From contig JACPPM010000317.1 of the NCBI GenBank assembly GCA_016191015.1, forward strand, positions 1-44,445: 44,445 nt of DNA, given 5' to 3'. Below, in pieces: positions 8,362 to 16,625 of the stretch (within the stretch, counting starts at the first letter, position 1; each line of letters starts with the position of its first letter). The notes under the pieces were generated by a model that worked only from the letters and a program-made list of their open reading frames with translations, did not search any database and had not been told where the DNA came from. The position numbers and the translations under genes were made by a program. This stretch comes from Acidobacteriota bacterium. GTDB taxonomy: Bacteria; Acidobacteriota; CAIWXX01.

Positions 8362-8547
8362 ATGTTCGAACAGGAAGAACAGCTCGATTGCCTGAGCACG
8401 GACGGGGTGCTCTATTGCAGCATCGAGTGCCTGCACAGGGACGGGTCCGAGTTCGACCGGACGATCGAGGTAGATGAGTATTCCGAGCGCCTCTGGGGCG
8501 TGTTCTGTCCGGTCTGCAATCGTACCTTTCACTGCCTGGAAGATTGA
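8362..8547 (+). CDS. Small zinc-ribbon-like protein
   Basis: A 61-residue acidic protein with five cysteines: C10, C19 and C23 (CSIEC) and a C-terminal CPVC (C49, C52) followed by a late Cys near the end. The CxxxC and CPVC pairs could bind one zinc ion. A possible promoter TTGTCC-18-TAAGAT (8326-8355) would start the transcript within a few bases of the ATG, so it may be leaderless; a weaker GAGGT lies at 8346-8350. It follows the radical SAM gene by 48 bases and could also be co-transcribed. I do not recognise the family. The ordered cysteines and ATG context make it likely to be real. Confidence 0.6.
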   Translation: MFEQEEQLDCLSTDGVLYCSIECLHRDGSEFDRTIEVDEYSERLWGVFCPVCNRTFHCLED

Positions 8548-8570
8548 CCCCGCGAGTGCCCGTGGCCGGC

Positions 8571-9383
8571 TCAGCCGTTGAGGCCCATCGCCTGCATAAA
8601 AATGCCCGAGCCGACCAGAGATTGCCCGCCATCGCAGACGCAGACAGCACCCGTGATGTAACTCGCTGCCTCTGACGAGAGAAACAGCGCCAGATCCGCG
8701 ATCTCGTCTTTTCGGCCGAAGCGTCGCAGAGGCAGTGCGGCTGTGAGCTTCTCTCGGATCTCGACGCTCGGCGCCAGTCGCCTCATCCCCTCGGTGTCAT
8801 CAGTCGGACCTGGGGTGATGCAGTTCACCCTGATTCCGGCGGGTCCCCACTCGATAGCCAGCGTCTTTGCCAGGATGTCGATCCCGGATTTTGCCGCGCA
8901 CACATGCGCCTGGAACGCCGTCGGGATGAAAGATTGCGTGGCCGAGATGCAGATGACCGATGCGCCCGGCTTCTTGAGGTGCTCGAACGCCGCCCGGCAT
9001 GTGTTGAAGGTGCCGAGCAGATCGATGTCGATCACTGATTTGAACCCGTTCGCCGTCATGCCGACGGCGGGCGCGGGGAAGTTCCCGGCGGCGCCGCAGA
9101 CGAGGATGTCGATCTCTCCGTACGAATCTCGCGCCTGCTGAAGTCCCTGTTCCATGACCGCGTAGTTGCGCACGTCGGCCGCGACGCCCATCGCCGCGCC
9201 TCCGGCGGCCTCGATGCTCTTCACCGCCGCATCGAGCTTCTCCCGGGTGCGCCCCACGAGCACGAGCCGCGCCCCGTGTGACGCCATCTTCTCGGCTATG
9301 CCGAGATTGATACCACTCCCGCCTCCGGTCACGACCGCCACCCGGCCCTTCAGCAGCCCATCTCGAAACACTCCGCTACTCAT
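8571..9383 (-). CDS. SDR oxidoreductase, 2,4-dienoyl-CoA reductase-like
   Basis: A 270-residue short-chain dehydrogenase. The Rossmann motif is VVTGGGSGINLG (residues 17-28); AAGNF is at 98-102, where classical SDRs have NNAG. Catalytic K165 is present in CAAKSG, but the position four before it is V161, not tyrosine. The strings GNFPAPA, VIDIDLLGTFN, AIEWGPAGIRVN and PGPTDDTEGMRRL match the eukaryote-like NADPH-dependent 2,4-dienoyl-CoA reductases (DECR), which also lack the YxxxK tyrosine. Likely role: reducing 2,4-dienoyl-CoA from polyunsaturated fatty acids so that beta-oxidation can proceed. I chose ATG 9383, next to an AAGGGAG stretch; upstream starts would add residues unlike SDRs. It diverges from the sulfatase gene. 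Confidence 0.88.
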   Translation of the reverse strand: MSSGVFRDGLLKGRVAVVTGGGSGINLGIAEKMASHGARLVLVGRTREKLDAAVKSIEAAGGAAMGVAADVRNYAVMEQGLQQARDSYGEIDILVCGAAGNFPAPAVGMTANGFKSVIDIDLLGTFNTCRAAFEHLKKPGASVICISATQSFIPTAFQAHVCAAKSGIDILAKTLAIEWGPAGIRVNCITPGPTDDTEGMRRLAPSVEIREKLTAALPLRRFGRKDEIADLALFLSSEAASYITGAVCVCDGGQSLVGSGIFMQAMGLNG

Positions 9384-9586
9384 CCCTCTGGCTCCCTTCA
9401 TCCATGATCGCGGGAGCATATCACGCATGTCGCCCACAGGGAGCACGGCTGTCCGGAGTCGTTCGCGGGCGCGCAAAGGAATTCCGGGATGCGGGATAAG
9501 AGTGAGGTGAGCGCATCCGAGGGGCTGATCCGGGCGCGGTGGAACGCCTGGTCGGCTTTTGAGATGCAGATCAATGGGAGGTTGCC

Positions 9587-11341
9587 ATGAGAAGTAAAGA
9601 TGGAATGAGAATGACCCGAGTAACACTCGGCGCGATGCTGCTCCTGCTCCTGGCGGGCCCGGCGACATGGAAGGCGCAGAGCGATGCCTCGTTGCTTCCG
9701 GAGAAGCCCAACATCGTTTTCATCCTGACAGATGATCAGCGATGGGACTCGGCGACGATGTCGGACGGCGGGCGGGAGGTTATGCCGAATCTGCGTCAGG
9801 AGCTGATTTCGGATGGGGTGCTCTTTTCTAACGCCTTTGTCTCGACCCCACTGTGCTGCCCTGATCGCGCGAGCTTGCTGGCGGGAGGCTACTACGCTCA
9901 CAACACCGGCGTCCTCACCAACGAGCTCCCCAACGGGGGATTCGAGAAGTTCGTCGACCGCGACTCACTCGCCGTCCGTCTGCGCCAGGCAGGATACGAG
10001 ACCGCCCTTGTCGGAAAGTACATCAACAAGTATGCCCTCACGGATGCATATGTACCGCCCGGCTGGTCCTCGTTCGCCGCACTTCATCAGATGCGAAGCT
10101 GGTTCGACTACGATGTCGTGCTCGGAAACGGGACACCGGACGAACCTGTTCACGGCTCGGTTGTGGTCTCATCCCAGTACCTGACACGGTACCTTGCTCA
10201 GCGAGCGACCGATTTCATCGAATCCAGCAGCGGGGAAGCCCCCTTCTTCCTCTACTATGCGCCGGTCGCACCGCACGAGCCGGCCACTCCCGCTCCGGGC
10301 GACGAAAATGTGTTTGCCGATTTCGCGTACAAAGGGAGGAGCGCCGGGGAAGGCGATCTGACCGACAAGCCACGGTACGTCCGCGACCTGGCCAAAACAT
10401 ACGACGCGACGCAGATCGAGCTTTTCGCACGTCAGCAGATCAGATCGCTCCAGAGTGTGGACCGATCAATCGCGGCGATTGTGAACGCCGTTCGCCGCAA
10501 GGGTTTGCTCGAGGAGACTGTCTTCATTTTCACCTCTGACAACGGCTATCTCTGGGGCGAGCACCGGCTCTCTGGCAAGGCCTACCCCTACGAAGAGTCG
10601 ATCCATGTTCCGCTCGTCATCCGGATGCCCGGCGTGACACCTCGCGTTGAAGACAAGCCGGTCGTGACGAACGTCGATATCGGCGCTACGATCAGCGACC
10701 TGGCCGGGCTCAACAGGGTCACCGACGGCATCAGCCTGCGACCGCTGCTCGAAGATCCATCGACCGCGTGGCGCACCGAGTTCCTGATCCAGGGTTTTGG
10801 CGATCTGCGGTGGTCGGGGATGCGCGGGTCCTACGGCGGACGTGTGTGGAAGTACGTCGAGCACGCATCGGGGGAGCGAGAGCTCTACGATCTGAAGGCC
10901 GATCCGTTCGAACGCAGCAGCCGCCACAAGCAAACCAACAAGACCGTCCGCGAGGTGATCAAGAGCTTCTCGGCCAAGGTCGCCGCGGCGCGCGGCCTGA
11001 CGGTCCTCGACAGTCTCCTCCCCGACGCCCAAGGCGGAGCGACGTATGCTTATCCGATGTCGATCTGGGGCGGGCGCGCTCCGTTTCATTGGTCAGTTGT
11101 GGAAGGGCAGCTCCCCCCCGGCCTTGCGCTCGATCCATCGACGGGTCTGATCAAAGGAGCTCCGATGCCCGGCCCCGGCGGCGCTCGGTTCCGGCTCAGA
11201 GTGGAGGATTCGTCGACATCGGCCTACAGTGGCCTGCCGCAATCGTATGAGCAATGGCTCAATCTCGCTGTCCGCGATCCACAGAGCGCACAGCATGTCG
11301 CGCCGGCGATGGGGATCGACATGAGCAGTGACCAACAGTGA
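9587..11341 (+). CDS. Secreted sulfatase with C-terminal Ig-like domain
   Basis: A 584-residue arylsulfatase-family hydrolase, exported by a signal peptide (hydrophobic GAMLLLLLAGPA). It hydrolyses a sulfate ester, probably on a polysaccharide. The core has the metal-binding DD49-50 in FILTDDQ and the formylglycine motif C90-C-P-D-R94 (C-x-P-x-R), followed by ASLLAGG. H230 is in APVAPHEP and D318-N319 and GEH326 are in TSDNGYLWGEHRL. After about residue 490 comes a putative He_PIG/Ig-like module (WSVVEGQLPPGLALDPSTGLIKGAP), unusual at the end of a sulfatase and likely a binding or spacer domain. The formylglycine residue needs a maturing enzyme, which is not in this window. GGGAGG precedes the ATG. 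Substrate unknown. Confidence 0.93.
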   Translation: MRSKDGMRMTRVTLGAMLLLLLAGPATWKAQSDASLLPEKPNIVFILTDDQRWDSATMSDGGREVMPNLRQELISDGVLFSNAFVSTPLCCPDRASLLAGGYYAHNTGVLTNELPNGGFEKFVDRDSLAVRLRQAGYETALVGKYINKYALTDAYVPPGWSSFAALHQMRSWFDYDVVLGNGTPDEPVHGSVVVSSQYLTRYLAQRATDFIESSSGEAPFFLYYAPVAPHEPATPAPGDENVFADFAYKGRSAGEGDLTDKPRYVRDLAKTYDATQIELFARQQIRSLQSVDRSIAAIVNAVRRKGLLEETVFIFTSDNGYLWGEHRLSGKAYPYEESIHVPLVIRMPGVTPRVEDKPVVTNVDIGATISDLAGLNRVTDGISLRPLLEDPSTAWRTEFLIQGFGDLRWSGMRGSYGGRVWKYVEHASGERELYDLKADPFERSSRHKQTNKTVREVIKSFSAKVAAARGLTVLDSLLPDAQGGATYAYPMSIWGGRAPFHWSVVEGQLPPGLALDPSTGLIKGAPMPGPGGARFRLRVEDSSTSAYSGLPQSYEQWLNLAVRDPQSAQHVAPAMGIDMSSDQQ

Positions 11342-11446
11342 TTCGCCCTCCGGTAGGAATCCCGACCCGCCGGGCACGGCATTACCAAGTGGAGTGGGGC
11401 GACTGTCCATCCTTGAACCAGATGTAGGCAAGTCCCCTTCCGGTCC

Positions 11447-11512
11447 AACGCAAAGACGCAACGCCACCAAGATCGGTCCAGAGCTTCTTTGCGGCTTTGC
11501 GCCTTTGCGTCT
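11447..11512. repeat. Long hairpin of GCAAAGACGC-type words
   Basis: Left arm 11448-11472 (ACGCAAAGACGCAACGCC...) pairs imperfectly with right arm 11485-11511 (...GGCTTTGCGCCTTTGCGT). Each arm is made of short near-repeats of the same word. It lies in the 270-base gap after the sulfatase; apart from it and the VapBC promoter I see nothing there. It may act as a transcription stop or RNA stabiliser, but it has no U-run. Confidence 0.7.
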
Positions 11513-11610
11513 GAAAGGGTCTCGATACAAAGCCGCTATCCCGACCTCGTCACAACCCATGCGATCACCCCCACACCACTGAGGCACTACGGGACGGGGA
11601 TCTGAGAGGG

Positions 11611-11648
11611 TTGTCAGGTATGGATTCTACTTGTAGAATACATACCTG
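11611..11648 (+). promoter_or_regulatory. vapBC promoter with overlapping palindromic operator
   Basis: Promoter TTGTCA (11611-11616), 17-base spacer, TAGAAT (11634-11639). A 34-base nearly perfect palindrome spans 11615-11648: the outer arms CAGGTATG and CATACCTG match fully and the inner arms GATTCTAC/GTAGAATA match at seven of eight. It covers the spacer, the -10 and the start site. This is the expected geometry for autorepression by the VapB-VapC complex. Confidence 0.85.
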
Positions 11649-11663
11649 AGAGAAAGGGGAGGC

Positions 11664-11888
11664 GTGGTGAAATCTATCGTCGCCGAACGTGGGCAGGTGA
11701 CCATTCCCAAGGCACTGCGGGACCGTCTGGGTATCCGCCCCGGCACGGTTCTCGAGTTTCATGACGAAGAGGATCGTTTGGTCGCGGAAAAAGCCGACGT
11801 GAGCGACCCGCTCGAGAGGTTCTATGGGCGCTTCGGCCGCCACCGCCGGACCGATGACGTCATCCGTTCGCTACGGGGCGAGTCTTGA
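11664..11888 (+). CDS. vapB: AbrB-type antitoxin (VapB)
   Basis: A 74-residue swapped-hairpin AbrB/MazE DNA-binding protein. The N-terminal 45 residues hold the fold (IVAERGQVTIPKALRDRLGIRPG). The C-terminal 30 residues (DPLERFYGRFGRHRRTDDVIRSLRGE) would wrap around and block the toxin. Start is one of two adjacent GTG codons (11664 or 11667) after AAAGGGGAGG. The stop overlaps the toxin start (TTGA), so translation is coupled. It should bind the palindrome just upstream and repress the pair. Confidence 0.92.
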   Translation: MVKSIVAERGQVTIPKALRDRLGIRPGTVLEFHDEEDRLVAEKADVSDPLERFYGRFGRHRRTDDVIRSLRGES

Positions 11889-12289
11889 TCACGGCGCTCG
11901 ACACCAACGTGATCATCGACGTTCTCGAGCCCGACCCGAAGTTCGGTCCCGCTTCGCGCGCGGCGCTCCGAACATGCCTGCGCGAGGGTTCCGTCGTGGG
12001 CTGTGAGGTCGTTTGGGCCGAAGTGATGACCGCGTTCGGGGGCAACCGCGAAGAGGTTGTGGCGGCGTTGCGGGAAATCGGTATCTCGTTCCTTCCGATG
12101 AGTGAAAGAGCGGCGATCCACGCCGCGGAGTGCTGGTCCAGATATCGCACTCGTTCCCGTGGCAAGGAGCGCATTGTCGCGGACTTTCTCATCGGCGGAC
12201 ACGCGGCAGTGCAAGCGGACCGCCTTCTCACGCGGGACAGGGGGTTCTACCGAGACTACTTCAAAGCCCTGAAGCTGGTCGTGCCCTGA
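11885..12289 (+). CDS. vapC: PIN-domain ribonuclease toxin (VapC)
   Basis: A 134-residue PIN nuclease. The acidic metal-binding residues are visible: D6 in ALDTNVIID, the glutamate of WAEVMTAF, D in IVADFLIGGHA and D in LLTRDRGFYRDYF. VapC toxins cut tRNA or rRNA when the antitoxin is lost. Start is TTG 11885, overlapping the antitoxin stop by four bases; this frame has no better start before the catalytic aspartate. Complete and apparently intact. Context: a classic two-gene type II toxin-antitoxin operon with its own operator, in a repeat-rich gap region. Confidence 0.92.
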   Translation: MITALDTNVIIDVLEPDPKFGPASRAALRTCLREGSVVGCEVVWAEVMTAFGGNREEVVAALREIGISFLPMSERAAIHAAECWSRYRTRSRGKERIVADFLIGGHAAVQADRLLTRDRGFYRDYFKALKLVVP

Positions 12290-12557
12290 GGGCGCCTGAA
12301 ATGATGGCGGGCGTGGGCGCAGCCATGACTTGGCCACACGCACCGCGGAACCGAGAGCTATTTCCTGACCAACTCGACGCTGCGGTTCTGGGCTCACCCC
12401 AACTCGGCGGCGTTGTCGGCCACGGACTTCGACTCGCCGACCCCTACCAGCGTTGGTCCTCTGACACCCGCCCCTCGTTCGTCCTGCGTCGGAAACCAAA
12501 AGCTACTCTTCACCTCCGACAGTCAAGGTATAGGCGCCTCCACTTTGCAACATTTTG
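12290..12557. other. Gene-free stretch after vapC
   Basis: I see no supported gene here. One frame gives a phrase like FLTNSTLRFWAHPNSAALS that might be a decayed protein remnant, but no start, ribosome site or family match supports it. The ECF-type promoter follows directly. Confidence 0.4.
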
Positions 12558-12583
12558 GGAATAAGCTATGGCCCGCCGACGTT
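12558..12583 (+). promoter_or_regulatory. ECF-type promoter, likely autoregulated
   Basis: GGAATA (12558-12563), 16-base spacer, CGTT (12580-12583). This resembles the GGAAC-N15/16-CGTC/T layout used by many ECF sigma factors. It lies 17 bases before the ECF gene, so the sigma factor probably drives its own operon. Confidence 0.55.
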
Positions 12584-12599
12584 ATGGTAGGTTGGAGCG

Positions 12600-13178
12600 A
12601 TGCCGACAGACGAGGAGTTGGCCCGGGCTTATGCTGACGGTGACGGAAGTGCGTTCGATGAGCTGTTCGCGCGATATCGGCGCCCGATCTTTAGCTACGC
12701 CTACAGGATGGTGGGGAGTCGTGCATATGCGGAGGATCTCAGCCAGGAGGTATTCCTCCGCGTGCACAACCGGATCGACTCGTTCGAGCCACGGTCACGA
12801 TTCGCGGCCTGGATTTTCACGATCGCCAGCAACGCGTGCCTGGACGAGCTTCGAAAGAGAAAGCGTGGGCGCTGGCTCTCCTTCGGTCTGGCGGCCCCGG
12901 AGCCGCACGCGGAGATGGACATCGAGGGCGAGGCGCTCAACGCCGAGCTTCGTGGGATGGTCCTTCGCGAGCTCCGGAACCTCGACGAGAAGCACCGGCA
13001 GGTCTTCCTTCTGCGCACCCATGGCAACCTCCTGTTCCGGGAGATCGCCGACATGCTGAACATCCCACTCAACACGGTGCTCGCGCGGTATCATCAGGTC
13101 GTCGTGGCCCTCAGGGCCGCATTGACTGACAACCGGAGAACGGGGAGTCGAGATAGCCAGTTGAAGGAGTCGGAATGA
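12600..13178 (+). CDS. ECF-family RNA polymerase sigma factor
   Basis: A 192-residue sigma70-like factor with only regions 2 and 4. Region 2 covers about 20-90 (YRRPIFSYAYRMVGSRAYAEDLSQEVFLRV ... AAWIFTIASNACLDELRKRKR) and region 4 about 122-175 (LDEKHRQVFLLRTHGNLLFREIADMLNIPLNTVLARYHQ). It overlaps the anti-sigma gene by ATGA, so the two are translationally coupled. ATG 12600 has TGGAG just before it. The predicted promoter upstream is itself ECF-like. The inducing signal is probably envelope-related, since both downstream proteins are membrane or periplasmic. Confidence 0.94.
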   Translation: MPTDEELARAYADGDGSAFDELFARYRRPIFSYAYRMVGSRAYAEDLSQEVFLRVHNRIDSFEPRSRFAAWIFTIASNACLDELRKRKRGRWLSFGLAAPEPHAEMDIEGEALNAELRGMVLRELRNLDEKHRQVFLLRTHGNLLFREIADMLNIPLNTVLARYHQVVVALRAALTDNRRTGSRDSQLKESE

Positions 13179-13636
13179 TGATGTGTGAGGATTACCGCAC
13201 ACAGGGCGCATATCTGGCCGAGGACGATCCGGCCGTGCGGAGGGCGGCCGAGGAGCATCTGGGCATCTGTGAGGAATGCCGCCGGTGGAGAAGCGAGTAC
13301 ATGGATGTCATGGCCGTCTACGCGTCGACGGTCACCGAACAGCCCTCCCGGAAGCCGGTTCGGGAGCGCCACGTCCGATCCCTGCTGCTCGCAGCCGCAA
13401 CGCTCGCAGCCGTGGCCGTCGGTTTCGTCCTCCTCCAGCGGATGAACCGATCTCCAGTCCATCCTGTTGCGACCCAGGCCGGTCCCCTCGTGAGCTGGGA
13501 TGACCCGGCGCCCAGCGTCCTCAGATCGGGGCTCACATATCTCGATGAGCCGAAGGATGACTTCGATCAGCGGGTGGAACAATTGCGAGGCCAGATCGCT
13601 CAGATCGCGGTCGAAGTCTCGGCCGACACGTTCTGA
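13175..13636 (+). CDS. Zinc-finger anti-sigma factor, membrane-bound
   Basis: A 153-residue protein. The N-terminal anti-sigma zinc motif is H28-x3-C32-x2-C35 (HLGICEEC) with C4 as the likely fourth ligand. One transmembrane helix lies at about 68-88 (SLLLAAATLAAVAVGFVLLQ), followed by a short periplasmic tail of about 60 residues. It should hold the ECF sigma factor at the inner membrane and free it when the periplasmic part senses stress. It overlaps the sigma gene by four bases. Confidence 0.9.
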   Translation: MMMCEDYRTQGAYLAEDDPAVRRAAEEHLGICEECRRWRSEYMDVMAVYASTVTEQPSRKPVRERHVRSLLLAAATLAAVAVGFVLLQRMNRSPVHPVATQAGPLVSWDDPAPSVLRSGLTYLDEPKDDFDQRVEQLRGQIAQIAVEVSADTF

Positions 13637-13733
13637 CACATCTAATGGGACAGACAGTGGTAACGTGCACAGTGACAACGGACCTCGCCGCCGGCGGAGT
13701 AGCGCAGGCTTGGCGGGAAACGAGAGGTGACGA

Positions 13734-14306
13734 ATGAAGACCAGGTTCGCGATTCGAAGGATGGGGCGCGTATGCCTCCTCGTCCACATGATTATCGCCG
13801 GCATGGCCGCCGCCGGTGACGCACCCTCCGCGGGGCCGTCGACGGCGGTTGATCACGAGGCAGCGGAGTTTCTCCGCCTTGTCGCGCCGTACCGGCTCGA
13901 AGAGCTCGAGGCGCTACGCACGGCGGATCCCGATCAATACAGACAGCGGGTCGCGAACCTGGCCGATCGCAAGCGCCAGCTCGACGATCTCCGTCGCGCC
14001 GATCCGGCCCGTTACAAGCTGCGCCTCGACGAGCTCACAATGGAACAACAGAGCCAGCATCTCGGCGAGCTATACCGAAAGGCCAAGAGTCCGGAAGAGA
14101 AGGAACGTCTCAAATCCGAGCTGGCCTCGCTGCTCGACAAGCACTTCGACGTACGCGGGCAGACGAAGGCCGCCGAAGTCCGGGATCTCGAAATGGAGAT
14201 CGATCGCCTCAAGAAGGCGCTGGCCGAGAGACAGAAAAACAAGGCAGAGATATTGAAGGCGCGCCTAGAGGAATTGCTCGGGGAAAAGACGACGCCCGCG
14301 TGGTAG
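13734..14306 (+). CDS. Periplasmic coiled-coil protein of the ECF operon
   Basis: A 190-residue protein with a signal peptide (VCLLVHMIIAGMAAAGDA). The mature part is almost all charged helix: short repeats of the type LRTADPDQYRQRVANLADRKRQLDDLRRADPARY, then a heptad-like stretch (MEIDRLKKALAERQKNKAEILKARLEELL). No cysteines follow the signal. It starts 97 bases after the anti-sigma gene with GAGAGGTGACGA before the ATG. By position it may be the stress sensor or effector of the ECF system, similar in layout to CpxP- or ZraP-like helical periplasmic proteins, but I see none of their sequence motifs. Function unknown. Confidence 0.82.
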   Translation: MKTRFAIRRMGRVCLLVHMIIAGMAAAGDAPSAGPSTAVDHEAAEFLRLVAPYRLEELEALRTADPDQYRQRVANLADRKRQLDDLRRADPARYKLRLDELTMEQQSQHLGELYRKAKSPEEKERLKSELASLLDKHFDVRGQTKAAEVRDLEMEIDRLKKALAERQKNKAEILKARLEELLGEKTTPAW

Positions 14307-14322
14307 AGACTGTGTGACCGCT

Positions 14323-14417
14323 AACCACGGAGACACGGATGGCACAGAGAGGCACTGAGATCCAAGATGCCAAAAGCTAGTCTCCGTGGAGCTCTGTGTC
14401 CTCCGTGCCTCCGTGGT
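14323..14417. repeat. Long hairpin of CACGGAG-type words
   Basis: Left arm 14323-14349 (AACCACGGAGACACGGATGG...) pairs with right arm 14392-14417 (...CCTCCGTGCCTCCGTGGT). Each arm repeats the word CACGGAG with changes. It sits 17 bases after the coiled-coil gene stop and may end the ECF operon. The rest of the gap to 14672 shows no gene. Confidence 0.75.
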
Positions 14418-14672
14418 GAGTAGGAGCTCAACGACCCCACAGAGATCCCTCGCCCCATCGCCGCTGCGGGCGATCCGCGGATCGGCATGGATCACCGTCT
14501 CGACTGACCTCAATGTGACCGACGTGTCACCATCCCCTCACAATAAAACTCTGTCGCAAACGTTGGAGTTGGATAGACGAGGATGCTGACGAGGCGAGAC
14601 GACACGACCTGATCGCAAGGGTCACTTCGGCGCGCAGCCACCCGGAGAGACGGAAACTGAGGAGGGACTGTC

Positions 14673-15149
14673 ATGAATGGGAAGTTTCGCGAGTGCGATT
14701 CCGGTATGACTGGGAGGGAAGCCATGAGTACAGGCCCGGAATGTGACGGAGGTGTTTGGTCCGGCCGTAGAGTCGTGCTGGTCGTAGAGGACGACGACGA
14801 CGTGCGGCGGTTCGTCGTAACGGCTCTGCAGCTTCACGGACACAGCGTCTTCGCAGCCCCAAGCCCACGCCATGCTCTGGACGTCTACGAAAGACACGCG
14901 GACTCGATCGGCGTGATCCTTCTCGACGTCGTGATGCCCGGTATGACCGGGGTGGAGCTTCTGACCTACTTCCGCCGGGTGCGCGCCGACACTCCAGTGA
15001 TCTTCATGACAGGATGCACTCCCGCGTCCCTCGAGCGAGTCATACAGGAACCGTGCGTTCACGGAATCCTCTCGAAACCATTCAGGATGGAGGACATGCT
15101 GATGTGTGTGCATCGAGCAATGAGCCTCGGCTCGGAACCTCGAGCCTGA
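14673..15149 (+). CDS. Single-domain response regulator (receiver only)
   Basis: A 158-residue protein holding one receiver domain after a 30-residue N-terminal extension. Residues seen: acidic cluster in VLVVEDDDDVRR, phospho-acceptor D in VILLDVVMPGMTG, T in VIFMTG, K in ILSKPF. No output domain. Such proteins act as phosphate relays or shut-off partners for kinases. ATG 14673 has GAGGAGGG upstream; an internal ATG at 14724 is possible. The glycosidase gene starts 12 bases after the stop, so they probably share an mRNA. A decayed second copy lies just after the glycosidase at 16626-16877. Confidence 0.88.
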   Translation: MNGKFRECDSGMTGREAMSTGPECDGGVWSGRRVVLVVEDDDDVRRFVVTALQLHGHSVFAAPSPRHALDVYERHADSIGVILLDVVMPGMTGVELLTYFRRVRADTPVIFMTGCTPASLERVIQEPCVHGILSKPFRMEDMLMCVHRAMSLGSEPRA

Positions 15150-15161
15150 GACGTATGGAGC

Positions 15162-16625
15162 ATGAGGGCCGCTAATGGCTGGGTTTCACTGGACCGCGCC
15201 TCTGTGAATCGCCACCCTCGACACCCATTGATCGCGCTGGTTCCGGGATTCCTCCTGCTCGTGGTGTCAGCACCGAGCAGGCACGCCGATCCCGGTGCAG
15301 TGGCGCGCGTCAACGTCGACTTCGCCGCGAAGCGGAGCGTCAAGTCCATGGCGGGGATGCTCAACGGCATCGGCTGTTGCCCGGTAGTGAGCGATGCGTG
15401 GTTTGCCTCGATCGAGCCTCGAATCGTGCGTGGGAGCTTGCCCGAAGCGTTGCTCTCCGAAGGGCCCGCCGTTGGGAAGCTCGCTCTCATGCGGCATCTC
15501 AAATCCCGCTACGTGTTAGTGGTGAGCAGCCTCTGGGGCTATCCGCTGTACGGTTGGCATCACCACGGCAATCAGGGCGCCGGGCAACCACCGTGGGTGA
15601 ACTGGGCAATGTGGGAGAACTTCGTGGTGGAGCAGGTCGCACGGGTGCGGAGGGCTGGCGCCTCCGGGATGTTCATCTACGATGTGTGGAACGAGCCGGA
15701 TGGGGAGATCTGGTGGACGGGCACGCGGACGCAGCTCTACGATACCTACCGACGCGCTGAGAGGAAGATCCACGCCTTGGACCCCTCGGCTGCAATCGCT
15801 GGCCCGTCGCTCAGTGGCTGGGACCCGGTCGCGATCGAAAACTTCCTGAATGCGTGCCTCTCGACAGGAACGCAGGTCAATGTGCTGACCTGGCACGAAC
15901 TGCTCATGGAACCGCCGGCGGGGACGACGGCTGATTATCGCGATTTCTCGGAGGTCACGAACCACCTCAAGTATGCCAGGTCACGTTGGTTGAAGAGCTC
16001 GCGATACGCACCGCTGAAGATCCGAGAGATCCACATCAACGAGCACGTCGGCGCCGACGATTTCCTGCGGCCCGGTGAAGCGGTGGCGTTTCTGGCAGCG
16101 CTCGAGGCGGGGGGCGCGGATGCCGCTGCGCGTTCCTGCTGGGATCCGCCGGCTGTCTCGAGCGATGACTGTTGGAACGGGTCTCTCGGCGGATTGCTGG
16201 ACCAGCAGACCTGTGGTCCAGTGCCGCGCAGCCTCTACTGGGTTTACGATACTTACCCCGACGGCGTCGCAACACGCGTCACAGGCGTAGCCAGCTCGCC
16301 CTCGCTCGCCATCCTGGCGAGCGCTTCTGATCGGGAATCGGGTTTCCCGCAAATCCTCCTCGGGCACAACCGCATGGTGAACGGGGCCGGCAAGGCACCG
16401 TTCCACGTGTCTCTGACCCTCGAGAACCTCCAAGCTCTCAAACCATTCGCAACTGCCAGCACGATCACGATCGAGGTGCTCGGGCTTCCCGACTCGCAGA
16501 CTCAACCGCTCCCCTCGCCGCCCCTGCTATTGCGCACAACCGCTCCAGTGCGCGACGGCACCGCGACAATCGCACTGCCAAGCATCGCACTCCACTCCGC
16601 GCAGATCGTGCGAATACGGAAGTAG
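15162..16625 (+). CDS. Secreted glycoside hydrolase, GH39-like
   Basis: A 487-residue (beta/alpha)8 glycosidase with an N-terminal hydrophobic segment (LIALVPGFLLLVVSA, about 23-37). The acid/base glutamate is E178 in YDVWNEPDGEIWW, and E294 in REIHINEHVG fits the nucleophile position of clan GH-A. The string WNEPD and the later all-beta C-terminal domain (from about 400) resemble GH39 beta-xylosidase / iduronidase-like proteins. Substrate not clear; with the secreted sulfatase 4 kb upstream, a sulfated or plant-type polysaccharide is possible. Start ATG 15162 lacks a good ribosome site; GTG 15204 is an alternative. It follows the receiver gene closely. Confidence 0.8.
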   Translation: MRAANGWVSLDRASVNRHPRHPLIALVPGFLLLVVSAPSRHADPGAVARVNVDFAAKRSVKSMAGMLNGIGCCPVVSDAWFASIEPRIVRGSLPEALLSEGPAVGKLALMRHLKSRYVLVVSSLWGYPLYGWHHHGNQGAGQPPWVNWAMWENFVVEQVARVRRAGASGMFIYDVWNEPDGEIWWTGTRTQLYDTYRRAERKIHALDPSAAIAGPSLSGWDPVAIENFLNACLSTGTQVNVLTWHELLMEPPAGTTADYRDFSEVTNHLKYARSRWLKSSRYAPLKIREIHINEHVGADDFLRPGEAVAFLAALEAGGADAAARSCWDPPAVSSDDCWNGSLGGLLDQQTCGPVPRSLYWVYDTYPDGVATRVTGVASSPSLAILASASDRESGFPQILLGHNRMVNGAGKAPFHVSLTLENLQALKPFATASTITIEVLGLPDSQTQPLPSPPLLLRTTAPVRDGTATIALPSIALHSAQIVRIRK

